Under the pieces are notes generated by a model. The model searched no databases and was not told where the DNA came from. It saw only the letters and a program-made list of their open reading frames with translations. Position numbers and translations under genes: made by a program. A DNA stretch of 64,000 nt, from NCBI GenBank assembly GCA_027946365.1, contig JAPEUQ010000002.1:930001-994000 (forward strand), written 5' to 3'. Positions 23,484-35,911 of the stretch are shown one piece after another; position 1 is the stretch's first letter; every line of letters begins with the position of its first letter. The DNA is from Kalmusia sp. IMI 367209. Lineage: Eukaryota; Ascomycota; Dothideomycetes; Pleosporales; Didymosphaeriaceae.

Positions 23484-26400
23484 ATGGGTGTATGTCCCCC
23501 TCCTGCGACTCGAGACCCTATACGGCGACGTCATCTCCGCACTCTAGCTCACACTTCAGCAGAACCACCCTGAGAGCGACAAAGCTCTGCGCTACATTGC
23601 TCAATTGGATGACGCTCGCTGCGCCGGACGTTGGACAGATGTTCCTGAACTGTGTCGGAAGGTCGAGAAGCATGCGCCGCACCGCCAATGTCAGCACCCC
23701 ACCGTGGGCAGTCGCACATGATTGCTGATAGTGCTATAGGCCTCACCAAGACTGCGCGATCTGAAGCGCAGATAGCCAGATACAGTACCCAGAGACCCTC
23801 GACCGCCTCCTCGGCTGCTCCCTCGGATCTAGCCGCTATCATACCGTCGCTGCTTACGGTCATAGACGAGGAGGGGGATCATGTACAAGATGCCTTCCAG
23901 GCCACTGTCTGCCTGGCATGGCTGCACTACGTCCTGGAGGAGCCTGGGCTGGCCATCGCAGGTCTGCCAAAGGATATCGCGGCAGTTGCGACCAAGATGC
24001 AAGAAGCTGCGCCGACCGGGTGGACACGAGTTTGCATAGTGAAGGGCGCCTTCCTCAAAGGCTCGTCGCAGGAGAAGACCGGCTCTGTTGAAGAAGCCGT
24101 GGCTTCTTTCTCATCCATTATACCGTGGCTGTCCTTGAAACCCCTTGCCACCGAACCCCCACAGTTCAAGATGTGGTCTGAGCATCTCCTTGTGCGCCTG
24201 TGCCACCTTTCCGACCAGTCTTCTGAGATAAGCAACTATACGGAACTTCCTGATGCCCTGCAAGCATTTCGGTTCTGGGCTAAGTACTGGGAGGCTATAG
24301 CCAAGGGTGGTGGAACTGAGGGTGCTAACGCGGCTAAATACCGACGTCAAGCATGGAAGGCATACTACGACACTCTTTCTACCATCTTGCGTCACGACAT
24401 AACATATGAGCCCGAATTTCTCTCCGCAGATTTTGCGACCGAAAAGCCACCGGCATCGTCACAATCTAAGCTCCATCAGCGTGCTGAGCTGAAGAAAGTC
24501 GAGGCAATTTACGAAAGTCTGCTATTGAAAGAGACGTATTTCCCAAAAGCCAGCGAAAGTAATAACGAGATCGAGCAATGGGCAGATGCGGTAGTTGAAA
24601 ATTGGCGGTTTCTTTGCGGACCTACCTGGACAGATACAGACTTGGGTGCCGGCGGCAAAGAAGCTGTCGGCAGATGCGTCTTGGACGTATGATACTCTCT
24701 CCTAGATTGTCGGACGAAGCTCACTTTTGCACAGATTCTCTACAGAGCTGCCACGAAGACGTTTCACTCTACTCAAATACTTCGCCATCTCTTCACTGTT
24801 CACGCCTATCTCGCCGACTTCGACCTCGCATTCAAGGCGTACGGTTCCTATGTCGAGATTATAACTCGCGGCAAAGACCGGGCCGAGAAGTCTGGAGAGC
24901 AGGATGCGGGTATCGACGACGATAGCATCGTTCTTCGAACGTCCGCTGAAGCCATCAGAGCTCTTTGCCGCTTCGGGTCGCGAAAAGAATCGGAAAAGGC
25001 TGTGGAGATCGGTCAAACCATGGAGAAGTGGCTTGAACAAAGCGAGCATCTAATATCTTCTACATCTGACGCAGGCTCTTTGCACTCAATCGAGACAATC
25101 GTAGAGCCCCGGTCGCTCGCTATCGCCTACTGTGCAATAGGGATTAGTCTAGCGCAGTGGGCTCGCTTTACTTACGAAGCTGATTCTCGGGCTAGTATAC
25201 AAGCTAAAGCCGTCTTCTATCTCCAGAAATCTCTCGCGCCGAAATTAGAAGAATCCAATAACCTCGAAGCTTTGTATGCATTAGCTTTAGTGCTCGCCGA
25301 GACGAGAGACATACCGGGCTCTATCAAAGTGGTCAAGAGGGCTCTTTCTCCTGCTACGAAGAATAAGACTACCGTGAGCGCCGATGGGGTCATAAGTCCA
25401 GGGTACACGACAGAATTCGGGAGAGAGCGCAAATTGATTCCCTTTTGGCATCTACTGGCACTTTTGTTGACTGCAAGGTCAGAATTCTCTGCTGCGGAGC
25501 AAGCTTGCGAAGCCGCTTTTGAGCAATTCGGAGATCCCACCATTCTTTTTGGCAAGGATGACGCTGAGGCCTTTCGCAGCGAACATTTGAATGAAGCTAA
25601 TGGAAAGAGTGAGCGAAGTCTTGGAATTGTCGATCAAATGGAGCGTTTTGAGAAGAGTGCGATTCTCGAGATCAAGATGACACAGTTAGCGCTGGTAGAG
25701 ATCGTCGACGGCTCCAACGCCGCCGTAGACGGATGCGACGAGCTTCTGGCCCTGTATGCAAGACTTTTTGGTGATCCGGCTGCTGACCAGGCTCCCAAGC
25801 CAATCCCTACAATAAGCACGATGGTTCCACCAAAGAGCGCAGTAGGAACTATTCGAGGAAGCATTTTTCGATCTAGGGGCTCTGTTAAGAGTCCATTGAA
25901 GCAACACACAGCTCGCACGTCTTCCATTGCTAGTTCCAATACATCAACAGTAGCTCCACACCCGACTCAAGCTCCAGCTATACAAGTCACCGACGAAGAC
26001 ACTAATGGTAACACGAAGGAACACCATCATCACCTTCTACCTCACAGGCATCATGACGATCGTTCTGGCGTTCAGCGAAGCCCCAGCAAGCTCCAAAAGA
26101 GAAGTGCCAACAGCTTGCGTAGGAGATCCGAGCTAGATGGGCAACAGACGCCTGAAGTACCTCAGCTTCCCGATGGTGTCGCACCTACTCGGAATAGTAC
26201 AGTGCGAAGTCGATCGGCTCGACGTTCTTCAGTCTCAAGCTCGAATCGAAAATCAATCGAAAGCCACGACCGCTCATTGCGACCAATACCACACAACATG
26301 TCACGTACAGAAGAACCACTACCTTCCGGCCATACCAGTCAGCCGCCCAAACAGGATACACGATTACCAGCGCCTTTTCCAAAACCAGGTTATATCCCTC

Positions 26401-27222
26401 CAGAGCCACGCTTCTCCAAGATCCAAGAGCGTCGACACAAAGTGTCTTTATTGACGTCAATTTGGATATTTATCTGTGGCTTGTATACGCGAGCTGAAAT
26501 GCACGATGATGCGAAAGACGCTGTGACCGAAGCTTACAAGCTCGCAGAGGCCTTCGAGGCGGAGGTAGCACAGGAATCATCTACTAGCAAAGCATTCGCA
26601 GAAAGGAGCTGGGGCGGTGGTAAGAGTGTAGAAGAGCTCTGGGGTGATGTCTACGCCGCGGTAAGTTGCCTTTCTATTCTTCTCCCGTCAGGTGCTAATT
26701 GAGTCCTAGCGCGGACAGTTGCTGTTAGCCCAAGATCTCAAACATGATGCGCGTGCCGACTTTGAGCGAGCAGTTTTGCATTTCCCGGATCACCCTGAAG
26801 CCATTGTCGGGCTGTCTAATATCTTACTTGACATTTACTGCAAGATAATTCCCTTGGAGCGAGCATCGAATCTTAGTGCATCCACGCCTTCGCCGCTGCC
26901 ATCCGTCTCTTCGATCGCCAATTCATCAGATTCACCAACAGCGCATCTGACTGCTCATACTCCTTCAGCTGAAAACCAGCTATCTCCACCAGAGCTTAAC
27001 CGCTTGGCTGCCCGGGACCGGGCGTTCGGTCTTCTGTCGACCTTGACAAAGCATGGCGCCGGTTGGGATTACTCGGAGGCGTGGTACGCCCTAGCCCGAG
27101 CATACGAGGAAAGCGGTCAGCTTGATAAGACTAAGGAGGTGCTGTGGTGGTGTGTAGAGCTTGAAGATACGCACCCGATGAGAAGCTGGAAGAATGTGAC
27201 TTTGGGCGGTTTTGTATTATAG
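23484..27222 (+). CDS. ypp1: Ypp1, TPR scaffold of the plasma-membrane PI4-kinase complex (TTC7 homologue)
   Basis: Recruits PI4-kinase Stt4 to the plasma membrane together with Efr3. Exons: 23484-23489 (only ATGGGT), 23560-23689, 23740-24686, 24735-26660, 26710-27222, summing to 1173 aa in frame. The N-terminus has the family's DDARCAGRWTDVPELCRKVE block. TPR-like helices run through both halves (for example EALYALALVLAETRDIPGSI and YSEAWYALARAYEESGQLDK), separated by a disordered Ser/Arg/His-rich linker (about residues 690-880). The tiny first exon is inferred from a good donor (GTATGT) and phase, and is the weakest part of the model. Confidence 0.87.
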
Positions 27223-27737
27223 CATATCTATGTTTTGGATCGAGTAGGTGCATAAATTTAGTAGGTCTTGATACCCACGTCGACCGAGCGTATTAGTTCG
27301 AATGGACCCAAGATTGGATATTTCATAGGCCAGGTAGCGCACTGTCACTACTCAGGTACCAACGATCTATTGCTTACGATGTGTCACAGGCGCAGAGCAC
27401 ATGAAACATGGTGCCTTTCATCGTGTTGTAACAGTAGCGGGAGTTCCTTCCCATTCTTGTTGAGTTGATGAACGCTTATTCGTACCTGCCATGTGTGGAC
27501 CTACCCTCTCAAACCGCGGCAAACGACGAATGAAGGCTTTCGGTTCTTGATACTCTACAACATCCCTCTATTTGACCTGTTTTTGCTTTGTATCCTATGC
27601 TTAAATCGCCAGCCTCGCGTCTCCTAACCCCACTGACATTCGCTTCCTATTCGTATCGGTGTTTGCTATGTGCGGCTCATGGTCATCTTTCATCTCGCCC
27701 ATTATACCTCGCACACTTCTAAAGCGGTAATATATCG
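27223..27737. other. Intergenic, no gene seen
   Basis: 3' region of YPP1 and upstream region of the C6-knot protein. Pyrimidine-rich stretches near 27660-27735 suit a fungal promoter; nothing else is seen. Confidence 0.45.
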
Positions 27738-28899
27738 ATGTCTCATCTTCACCTACGTTGCTCAACTCATCTCACCTTCACCGACGATTGGTGGCTGTTA
27801 CAGGCATATGCGAGTATCCCCACGTTCTTTCTCAACCCTTTGTCTGGATCGGCGCCGACTACGACCACGCGATTCAGGAAGGGCGTTAAGCAGTACGAGA
27901 TGGGCATACAGGGCGCAGAGCCTGAGGCCAGTGAGGCTAGTATGAGCTCTGTGAAGGAGTGGCTTGAGGGGCTGGCGATCAAGGGCGGCCAAGGCGAGGG
28001 TGACGAAACTGAAAAGCAAACCAAGGCAGGCCCATTCACGCCTCCACAGAAGCGCAAGAATCTCGAGCGATATGAAGGGATCTCCCCAACGGATACGAAT
28101 TTCTCTGGTGACGCAGTGTTCGACTCCCCACTCAGCGCATGTAGCTTAGGCAGCCCTTGCACCCCTGGTCAAGAACACTACGCCGAAACTAATGCTTCGA
28201 GCCTCGAAGACGGGGAGGACGAGGACAAGGACAAAACTTTCATTCAAAAGGAGCTACTTATTAACTTGAATCTACACAACGATGGTGGCATTGAGCCTGA
28301 GCTTGCCCGATCTCGTTCGAAGGACGGCACTATCCAACCTGAAGACTCACCTTTCGCCACCAAATTTGCGGCACTGGATCTCGAGCAGGATTCCACACCC
28401 TTAGTCGATCTTGATCCGCAAGTACCGCGGCTGATCTGGATCACCTCCTGCCTACAATGCGTCCTAGCCGACCTCCCCTGCTCCCGTACAATACCCGCCT
28501 GTTCGCGCTGCACACGCAAGGGCAACGGCGCAGTATGCCTCCTATACCGTCGACGCCTTCGCGCTGAGATGTACGACGAGAACGGAAATGTCGACATGAC
28601 GCCTGTTCTGCTCAAGGTGGCAGCAGACGACGAAGTGGTTTGGGAGGAGAAGGTTGGATTGTCATGCGAGGTACGTTTGGCTTTGCTTTCCATAAAGATC
28701 CACACATACACAGTCAATTGAATGCAAGCAGCTCCTTACCTCCTGGTTCGACACCCAAGATCGAAAGAATTGGGTTCTCCCCGCCAACGACGGCATCATC
28801 GGCGACTTCAAGACGCGCCCTTTCAAGATCCCGAAAGTCCATCCCGGCGAGGGTCGTGGACGCGCGACCTACTACGAGATGCGGCTCGCCAGCATCTGA
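27738..28899 (+). CDS. Protein with an atypical Zn2Cys6-like cysteine knot
   Basis: Function unknown. Two exons (27738-28670, 28732-28899), 366 aa. The central part is disordered, with Thr-Pro and acidic runs. Near residues 235-265 is CLQCVLADLPCSRTIPACSRC and a final Cys at GAVC; the spacing CX2CX6CX5CX2CX7C fits fungal Zn2Cys6 clusters. The Arg/Lys-rich helix that normally contacts DNA between Cys2 and Cys3 is missing, so zinc binding without classical DNA binding is possible. The C-terminal exon (WFDTQDRKNWVLPANDGIIG) looks like a small conserved fold. Intron 28671-28731; an acceptor at CACAG, about 20 nt earlier, is an alternative. Confidence 0.75.
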
Positions 28900-29801
28900 T
28901 CCCACCCACCGATGTGCACCAGACTACTTTCTCGCCGGGGCGTTCGCAGATGGTCTGGGCATGAAGCTAAGAGCTGCGAGACCTTGAGCTAGAATTCTTG
29001 CACGCATAGCACGGAGGTTAGAGGGATTTTGGAGCATGATCGCGGACTGGGCCAATCTGATGATACCCTTTCACTTGACTTATTTGAACGGAGCGATGAT
29101 CATGGCACTAGGGATGCTGTGTGCTTAGCCATTTACTTTCGAATTCTTGTTTATTTAGTTGTGGCGGCTTCTCCATATTTACCTCAACAATCTCAAGCGT
29201 CTCGTACATGCGCACGATCGACTTAGTAAATATGGAGCACCTTATGGCATTCTATTTCTTAGCTATACGTATGCTAATACCCCAGGTACTGGGCTGTGCC
29301 CAGCGTCAGTGTTACACGTGCGAGCGCTGTGTGTATACTAATAGATTAAGTTTCGCTCACAGTCTTGAAATCCCGCTAGTGCACTTTCGACTATGCGGCC
29401 TATTGAAGTGGACGACTTGAGCAACAATTTGGGGTCATTGAGTACATCACGATTAGTTTTACCAGATGCAAATCAAACAACAAGATGACCATCGAGTGCG
29501 ATCTACAAAACGTTATCCCAAACAAGCGGGTACAAAGAGCTACCCAATCCGTATCACAATCATCACGAACTTGATGAGATAGTGATACCAATGGAAAAAC
29601 CCCTCCCATTCCCGTTCCCATTTCCGAAATCTCCATCCTTTTCCTTATCGTCAACTGTACGTGAGACCCGTGAACCATCATCAAGACATCGTGTCCAAGC
29701 CGCGACAGCCGCATGTTTGGCGCACGTCACCGAGGGGACCTCGTGCGTTTTCTTGGACCCTGGTGTTGCGGCTGTCAGAATCTTGAAAGCCTAGCGGCTG
29801 T
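28900..29801. other. Intergenic between convergent genes, no gene seen
   Basis: Shared 3' space of the C6-knot gene and YOP1. Only short unsupported open frames on either strand; no RNA gene or element recognised. Confidence 0.45.
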
Positions 29802-30761
29802 TTAAGAAGCATGCGGCTTGCCAGCAGAATCGGCCTGAGCACGGAGGTTGGCGGCGGTCGAGCCGGACTCGGAGAAGTAGCGCGAGAAGACGGGCTGGAG
29901 GAAGGAGCGGAAGATGATCTGGGCACCACTGTATGCTGTGAGATTTTGCTTCACAACTCAAGATACATCAAACATACCCAGTCTGGGGGAGGGCCATCCA
30001 GAGGACGAGGACGAACTTGAAGGTGTAGTAGAATGCTACATTTGTCAGCTCCGCATTGAGGGATTTCCTTTTGTGGGAGACCTACGGAACCAGTAGACTG
30101 CGTTGACCGCACTTTCGAAAACGCTGAAGGAGTCAGTACAATAGTGGGGCTCAGGAGCAGTTGCTGCTTACGTCAAGAAGGCATAGGTTACCCAGTACTG
30201 TTTACTGGCGCGTTAGCATTTCCCTTTTGTACAGCCGAGCGGGGTAATGGGACAAATCAGGGCATTTATCAGGATCGCGTACCGTTAGCCACTGTGATTA
30301 TATTAGCATACAAAGTCGGTGAAACAAAAGCTGCGACAACTGCCGCAGACCACCGATACGCACCTGGGTGTCATCGACCTTGCTAGCGCTGAACAAGGCC
30401 GACAGCGAGTAGTAGCCAGGGATGATGAAGCCGGCAATGTTGACAAGGAAGGCGCCAGCGATGTTAAAGAAGACGAGGAAAAAGTACAGGCCGGCGAGGC
30501 CCAGGATGGCGTAGACCTTGGGAACCGACGTCTGCTTCTCGAAGTTGTTGAGGGTGGGGTATTTCGACAGCTACGCACACGCTCCATTAGCAGTTGACCG
30601 TAGCCATGCGCGATAGAAAAGAGATGAGGTATCGCAAGCTCGCACTGCGTTCGTCAGGCCGCAGCGGAAGGGCACGCGCGGGTCCATCTATTATCGTAGG
30701 GGAAGCGTACCTCTTTATCGAGTTGCGACAAGTGTGCCTGTGCTTTCTCCTGGACGGACAT
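29802..30761 (-). CDS. yop1: Yop1, ER-tubule-shaping membrane protein (DP1/TB2/HVA22 family)
   Basis: Inserts hairpins into the ER membrane and curves it with reticulons. Seven exons on the minus strand: 30761-30711, 30570-30364, 30291-30283, 30197-30172, 30123-30086, 30035-29978, 29928-29802, summing to 171 aa, exactly the family's size. It starts MSVQEKAQAHLSQLDKE. Two hydrophobic hairpins (GLAGLYFFLVFFNIAGAFLV; YWVTYAFLT through FKFVLVLWMALP) flank the conserved FESAVNAVYWFP, and PQTGGAQIIFRSFLQPVFSR closes the domain. Exon 3 is a 9-nt microexon coding W-L-T. The many tiny exons leave no usable long open frame for simple gene finders. Confidence 0.95.
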
Positions 30762-31813
30762 GATGGCGATAGATAGGGGAGCGAAACTGGTGCAAGCGCT
30801 GGTGAGGGTTGGAGCGGTGGTTGAGGGATGAGGAGCGTAGTACGGTGCGCGTGCAAATGTGTCTTTATGGAAGAGCGAGGGGCAGGTGTTTGTGCGAGGG
30901 CGACCACGGCGTCATCGCCTAAGCCAGCAAACCAGGGCACGTACGTCACCCGCTGCCGCTTTCACAAGCCAACGACCCGACACACGCACGTTGCCCAACA
31001 CGAGTGTCTCAGACACGGCAACGCATGCACCAGCGCCACGATGATAGAAGATCCCGTGTTTTAGCCGCTGCAGCGCTTCATAAAGGAAAACATGAGCCCG
31101 TAAAGCATGAGAACTGCTGTTCCTTCCTCGGTGCGATCGCGCCTACCGGCCTGGCCAGTAGCGAGCAAGATAACGGAGAGCTCATCGACCGTCACCTGAG
31201 GCCCGCCCTCCTTCTCTTCCTCTTAATCTTGATGTCATGCTTCTAAATTGTTTTCATGTTCTGAAAAAATGTACTCGAGTGCGTACACGTGCTCTGATTT
31301 GGTCATGTTAGGTCTGCGGATCACGTGCAACCCGGGTTCGCACCATGCGGTTCTGAGGTTAGCGCCAGAGGTTAGCCGTTTCCCGGGGCCTCCTCGCCAA
31401 ACGCAGAGCGTCAACAAAGCACCAAAACATTGCCGTGCACCCTCCCGGACAGCCATCCCCATCTTCATTTCTTTCACCTTTGGGACGAAATAGACTAATT
31501 ATTGGCCTTCCTCAGTCCATCGTTAACACCGCCTATCTATCTTCGATTTTTCCGCCACCGCCGCCGATTTCCTCCACCATTGAATACATCATAGTGATTA
31601 CTCGTTCGACCGTCCAACCGTCGACAGCCGCTGGGACACAGGCAGGCCTCTGAACAATTGCGCAGCCTCACACGCCTCCCAGGAAGTTGCAGCTGCACGC
31701 CAACGAATGTCCGACATCGACACTGGTTGCAATACCGGCATTGTTTGTAAACACAGCCTCTAGTCAACCAGGAGCCACGCCGAGCCACCCATAGTCGCGA
31801 CGCTACAATTCCC
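30762..31813. other. Divergent upstream region of YOP1 and the RFX gene
   Basis: About 1 kb between two start codons facing apart. It is pyrimidine-rich close to the RFX start, as in long fungal 5' leaders (31440-31810). No other gene is recognised. Confidence 0.5.
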
Positions 31814-34243
31814 ATGACCGCCCGCAATCATCGCGCGCAGTCGAGCGCCTCAGTTTCGGCCCGCAGCGCTGTCGGGGTCCGCCCGACGAGCAGCGCATCC
31901 ACGACGAGTCGCCATTCCTTCGATCAGGACCTCCAAGCGCAGTTCCAGCGTAACCAGCCGACCCCACCCATCGCCCATATAAACCAGCAACAGCAATACT
32001 CCTCCTCTTTTGCGGGTCCACTGCTGCAAGCTGCTCAGCACGTCAACCAGCAGGAGAATGTCCCTATGGACCCGATCCACCAACTGGTGGGCTACATGGG
32101 AGACACTCCGAGCGGCATGCCTTTGCAACGTCTCGACCCGAACACCCACCATTCCTTCCCACCTGCGCAGCCACAAAACCATCAGCAACAGTATCCCGGG
32201 GAGCATCAGCAGTTCGTCGCAACACCGGTCGAGGTAGAAGACAAGAAGAAGAAGGCTGGAGGACCGACGGCCCAAAATGACAAAGAGCTGCGAGAAATGC
32301 TTCGTCTCAACGAGGGTCGCAAGCTGAAGGAAGTTGCCGCAGAGGTGCTCGCTACGGACCGCACATCAAGGTCAGAGAAATCAAAACAACTTTTCGCGAT
32401 GCTTTGGCTGCGCCAAGCCTGTACCATTGGAAAGACATCAGTGCCGCGCAACCGTGTCTTTTCAAAGTATGCAAGTCGATGCGCGACCGAGCGTGTAGTC
32501 CCGCTGAATCCCGCTTCTTTCGGCAAGCTGGTGCGCGTCATCTTCCCGAACATACAGACTCGGCGTCTTGGTGTTCGCGGAGAGTCTAAGTACCACTACG
32601 TAGATCTGGAGATGGTCGACGATGACGAGAGCCAGCCTTCTCGTCGAGCGACCCGCATGCCAGACCGTGGTCCACTCCGCCGACATGATTCTTCGGCTTC
32701 CCACCCTCGCATGCCCGCCGATACTGCCGCGTTTCCTTCGCATCAACCATCCTTCTCAGCAAGCAATTACTACCCCCAAAACTCATCAAGAGGTCGCTGC
32801 TACGCCGACATCCACTCTCCTCATTCTGCGGGGTACGAGTACGAGCTTCGCTTCCCTACGCCGGAGCTCCTGAATGGCGTGGAAGGAGATCCCCTGGAGA
32901 TCGTAATGCCGGATGTCTCACCTTATCTTCCAGAAGGAACGGATCCCGATGCTGCGGAAGCGCTTGTTGCTCTATATAAGAGCCATATCACGTCCCTCGT
33001 TGACGCCGTACGGTTCTGTAAGGAGAAGCAGTTCTTCCGGCTGTTTACCTCTTTCCAAGGAACCTTGACAGTGCCTGTCGCGAAATTATTCGCTATGGAC
33101 AAGCTCAGTCCGTGGATCCGTGGATGTGATTGGATGATGTATCAAAAAATGATTCGCAACGTCGCTCAATTGACCCTTCAGGTCGCCCCTGCGCCTGTGC
33201 TCAAGTTTCTGGATAACGTTTGGAAGATGCTTCACTCCCACATCAATAAGGCTTTTCGTAATCTGCCTTCCAACGTACTTGAGGCCAGGCTGGAGCCGGC
33301 TGCAGTATTCTCTCATCTTCTTCGGCAGATGCTGCGCGTAAATTCAACGGCGCATGCGGCGGCAGTTATGTTGACGGTAGATGAAAACCGAGACCGAATG
33401 TGGGGAGACTTTCAAGCATATGTCAACATCAAGCGCATTATGGAGAACGAGCTTCCGCATTCGTGCAACCAAGAGCTGGTGGGCGAGATTCTCTCAAAGG
33501 AAATCCGTAACATATTCCTCCCCCTCAAGTCCGAGATGTGGTTGCCGGACGGTACTTTCTACCAGACTGCGACACCTGATCCACCAGTTGATCTTTTGCA
33601 AGAGACTGTCATTGACCGCATCGCTGCATTTCTCACGAGGTTACCGGCTCGATTCCCTGATCTCTCAGCCCGTACGATCCTGCACACTTTGAATGCAATC
33701 AGCACAGCTGTACTGCGGGAAATAACTGTGGAAAATGGACCGAGTTTCCAGGGTTGGTGGTTGACGAAGGTGTTCATCGATGAGATGGCTATATGGCTAG
33801 CTTCCCTAGGAGGTTTCTTGTCACACCACTTCCCTATTCCTGAGTCAAATTCACCGAGGCTTCTTGGGGAGTCCATGAATGCAGGTATGGCTACTGGTAG
33901 TAGTGGTAGTCAAGACCACAGCCGCTTTGGTAGTGAAGAGTTTGGTACCGGCACTTCGTTTATGGGAACAAATGGCGGTGCTTCCATGACTGGTGCGAGT
34001 GGCTCTCATCAAGATAGTGAGTGTTTTTTATTCCTTTCTTCTTGGGACTAGGCTGACAAATATTGAATAGATCAACACCGACACATGACTACTGCGCAAG
34101 CCTTCGATCTAGACTTTGCACTCTCTCAAGACAGTGGTCTAGATGATAGCGGCATCAACCTCGATGACAATATTGAGGCCAAGTTTGCCGCCGTGATGCA
34201 GCAATTTCCTTCTGTCAACCAGATGCCCGCTGGAGTCAATTGA
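31814..34243 (+). CDS. RFX-family winged-helix transcription factor
   Basis: Sequence-specific nuclear regulator; fungal RFX proteins (Crt1/Rfx1, CPCR1, RfxA) act in DNA-damage response, cell cycle or secondary metabolism. Two exons: 31814-34016 and 34071-34243, 791 aa. Gln/Pro-rich N-terminus; the RFX DNA-binding domain at about residues 195-265 has AMLWLRQACTIGKTSVPRNR, the helix VPLNPASFGKLVRVIFPNIQ, then TRRLGVRGESKYHY, which carries the wing-contact residues of the family. A long extended dimerisation-type region follows (about 350-660). The second exon adds an acidic tail (LDDSGINLDDNIEAKFAAVM). Which RFX subgroup it belongs to cannot be settled here. Confidence 0.95.
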
Positions 34244-35911
34244 GCCGGGAGCATCTGGCCTCCAGCCACCAGCTGGGGCACCAGAAGACTTGACGCTTCC
34301 TCAAACTCAGCCTTTGAGCATATTTGCTTTTATGGCGTTTGCTGCTCTATCATCTTAGTATCGAGGTCACCGACACCACTACCTCTTCACGATTTTCTCC
34401 GGGCCTTTCGATGTTTTACGCGATACGACGTCTCCGATGTTATGATTCTCCCCGAAAACGGCTGGGTTCTTTGGGCGTGTCATTGTTTATACAACTTAAT
34501 TTTGTACACATCCGCAGTGTGCACGCAACGTGTCTGCTGCTCCGGATTTTAATGGCGGGTCAGCTAGCCCTTTTGCGGCCGCGGACCGCCCAGGCGTCAA
34601 GGTCTTGGTCGGTCTGGTATTGCTCGCTTCGGCGCGACTACAGGAGTTGTTTTTTTCCTTTTCATTTTTTTTCGACTGCGATGTTTGCGTATCATGTTGA
34701 GGATTTGCTGTTGTTTTTGCTTTTGCCTTCTTGTATTATGTCTTTGATAAAGGTGTTTTTGTTCCTGCGCAGATCGGAGGACTTGCATTGGGAGGCGTTT
34801 TCCCAGTGTTGAGTTTTTTCGCTATTCGAGGGTCTGGATAGATTAGTCAGTCGGTCTGGAGAATATCATATTTGTCTAAACTTTGCTGAGACTTCTGCGA
34901 GACTGTGATGTTGTGTTCGATAGCGTGCAAGGGCTGAGGCATGAGAGGGATTCGAAGTGTGCCCGGCCCTAGGCGAAATGTTGGAATTGGATGAAAAGAA
35001 TTTCGATGTAAAGTTGGTGTTGTTGACGGTAAGAGTGAGAGGCAGTTGAGGTACGCCCGCTGGAGCCTTCAAGAGCCCGAAATCGAAAACAAAAGAGAAG
35101 GAAAGAAGCGGTGTGAGGCCAGGTAGAAGATGTTAACGGAGAAAGGTGAGGCGCGACCTCTTCTTTCACAAGGCAGCAAGAGCAACTTCTAGCATCGCTT
35201 CTCTCATCACAGCAGGAGCAACGACGATAGTCCCGAAGGTACGAAGCTGAGGTACTTAACACGAGGGTGGGTGGGGTGAGATAGAAGAGTTTAAGAGGCG
35301 AGATGAGAGGTGCCGCCTGCTCTTTTGTCCAGCGGCATAGAAGCTCCCAGCAAAAGGCTGTTGCTCCGACGACGACAGACGCGAAGAGAGGCGAGTGGTT
35401 AGAATGCGGGGTGCTGGGTAAGAATAGTCGACCGGGTACGTTGGGCGTTGGCTTGTCGTCCGGTTGACAGTAAGTGAAAGGAAAGGAGTCTGACTCAGCG
35501 TCTCTGGCAGGCAAAGTTGACGGCAGCAGCTTTACTTAGCAAGCGTGGGAGATTTTACTTGGGTAGAAGCGTGAAGTTGAAGAGGGGAGGCCGTTTGGTT
35601 TCTATGTGGGCGAGAGAACGGTCAGTGTATGGATGTGTTTGATATAGGTGTTTCGCTCGGTGTCCATGACTCAATATAAATGAGAGGCTGAGCACGCTTA
35701 GCCTTTTTTCGTTTTCAATTCCTTTCAAATTGGGTGTATTCAGTGTATACTGATTGATCTATGTTTTTTTCCTTGGGTTTCAACAACATTCTCGTAGTTC
35801 AATTTTCACGCGACAAGTTTCAATCAAAATTAACACCAACAACGTCCAAATTCAGATTATACTACATCTTTCAACAGGTCAAATCGGACGTTCCATAGAT
35901 GTACGTATGTC
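34244..35911. other. 1.7-kb region without a supported gene
   Basis: Begins with the T-rich 3' region of the RFX gene. A 181-codon open frame on the minus strand (34969-35514) is low-complexity (Ser/Phe/Cys-rich) with no domain, so I do not call it a gene. Confidence 0.45.

Noticed and set aside
31320..31360. A B-box-like GGGTTCG suggesting a tRNA
   Set aside because: No matching A box or cloverleaf arms at the right distances could be drawn.
34969..35514. 181-codon open frame on the minus strand
   Set aside because: Low-complexity Ser/Phe/Cys/Leu composition, no domain and no splice context; lies in the downstream region of the RFX gene.
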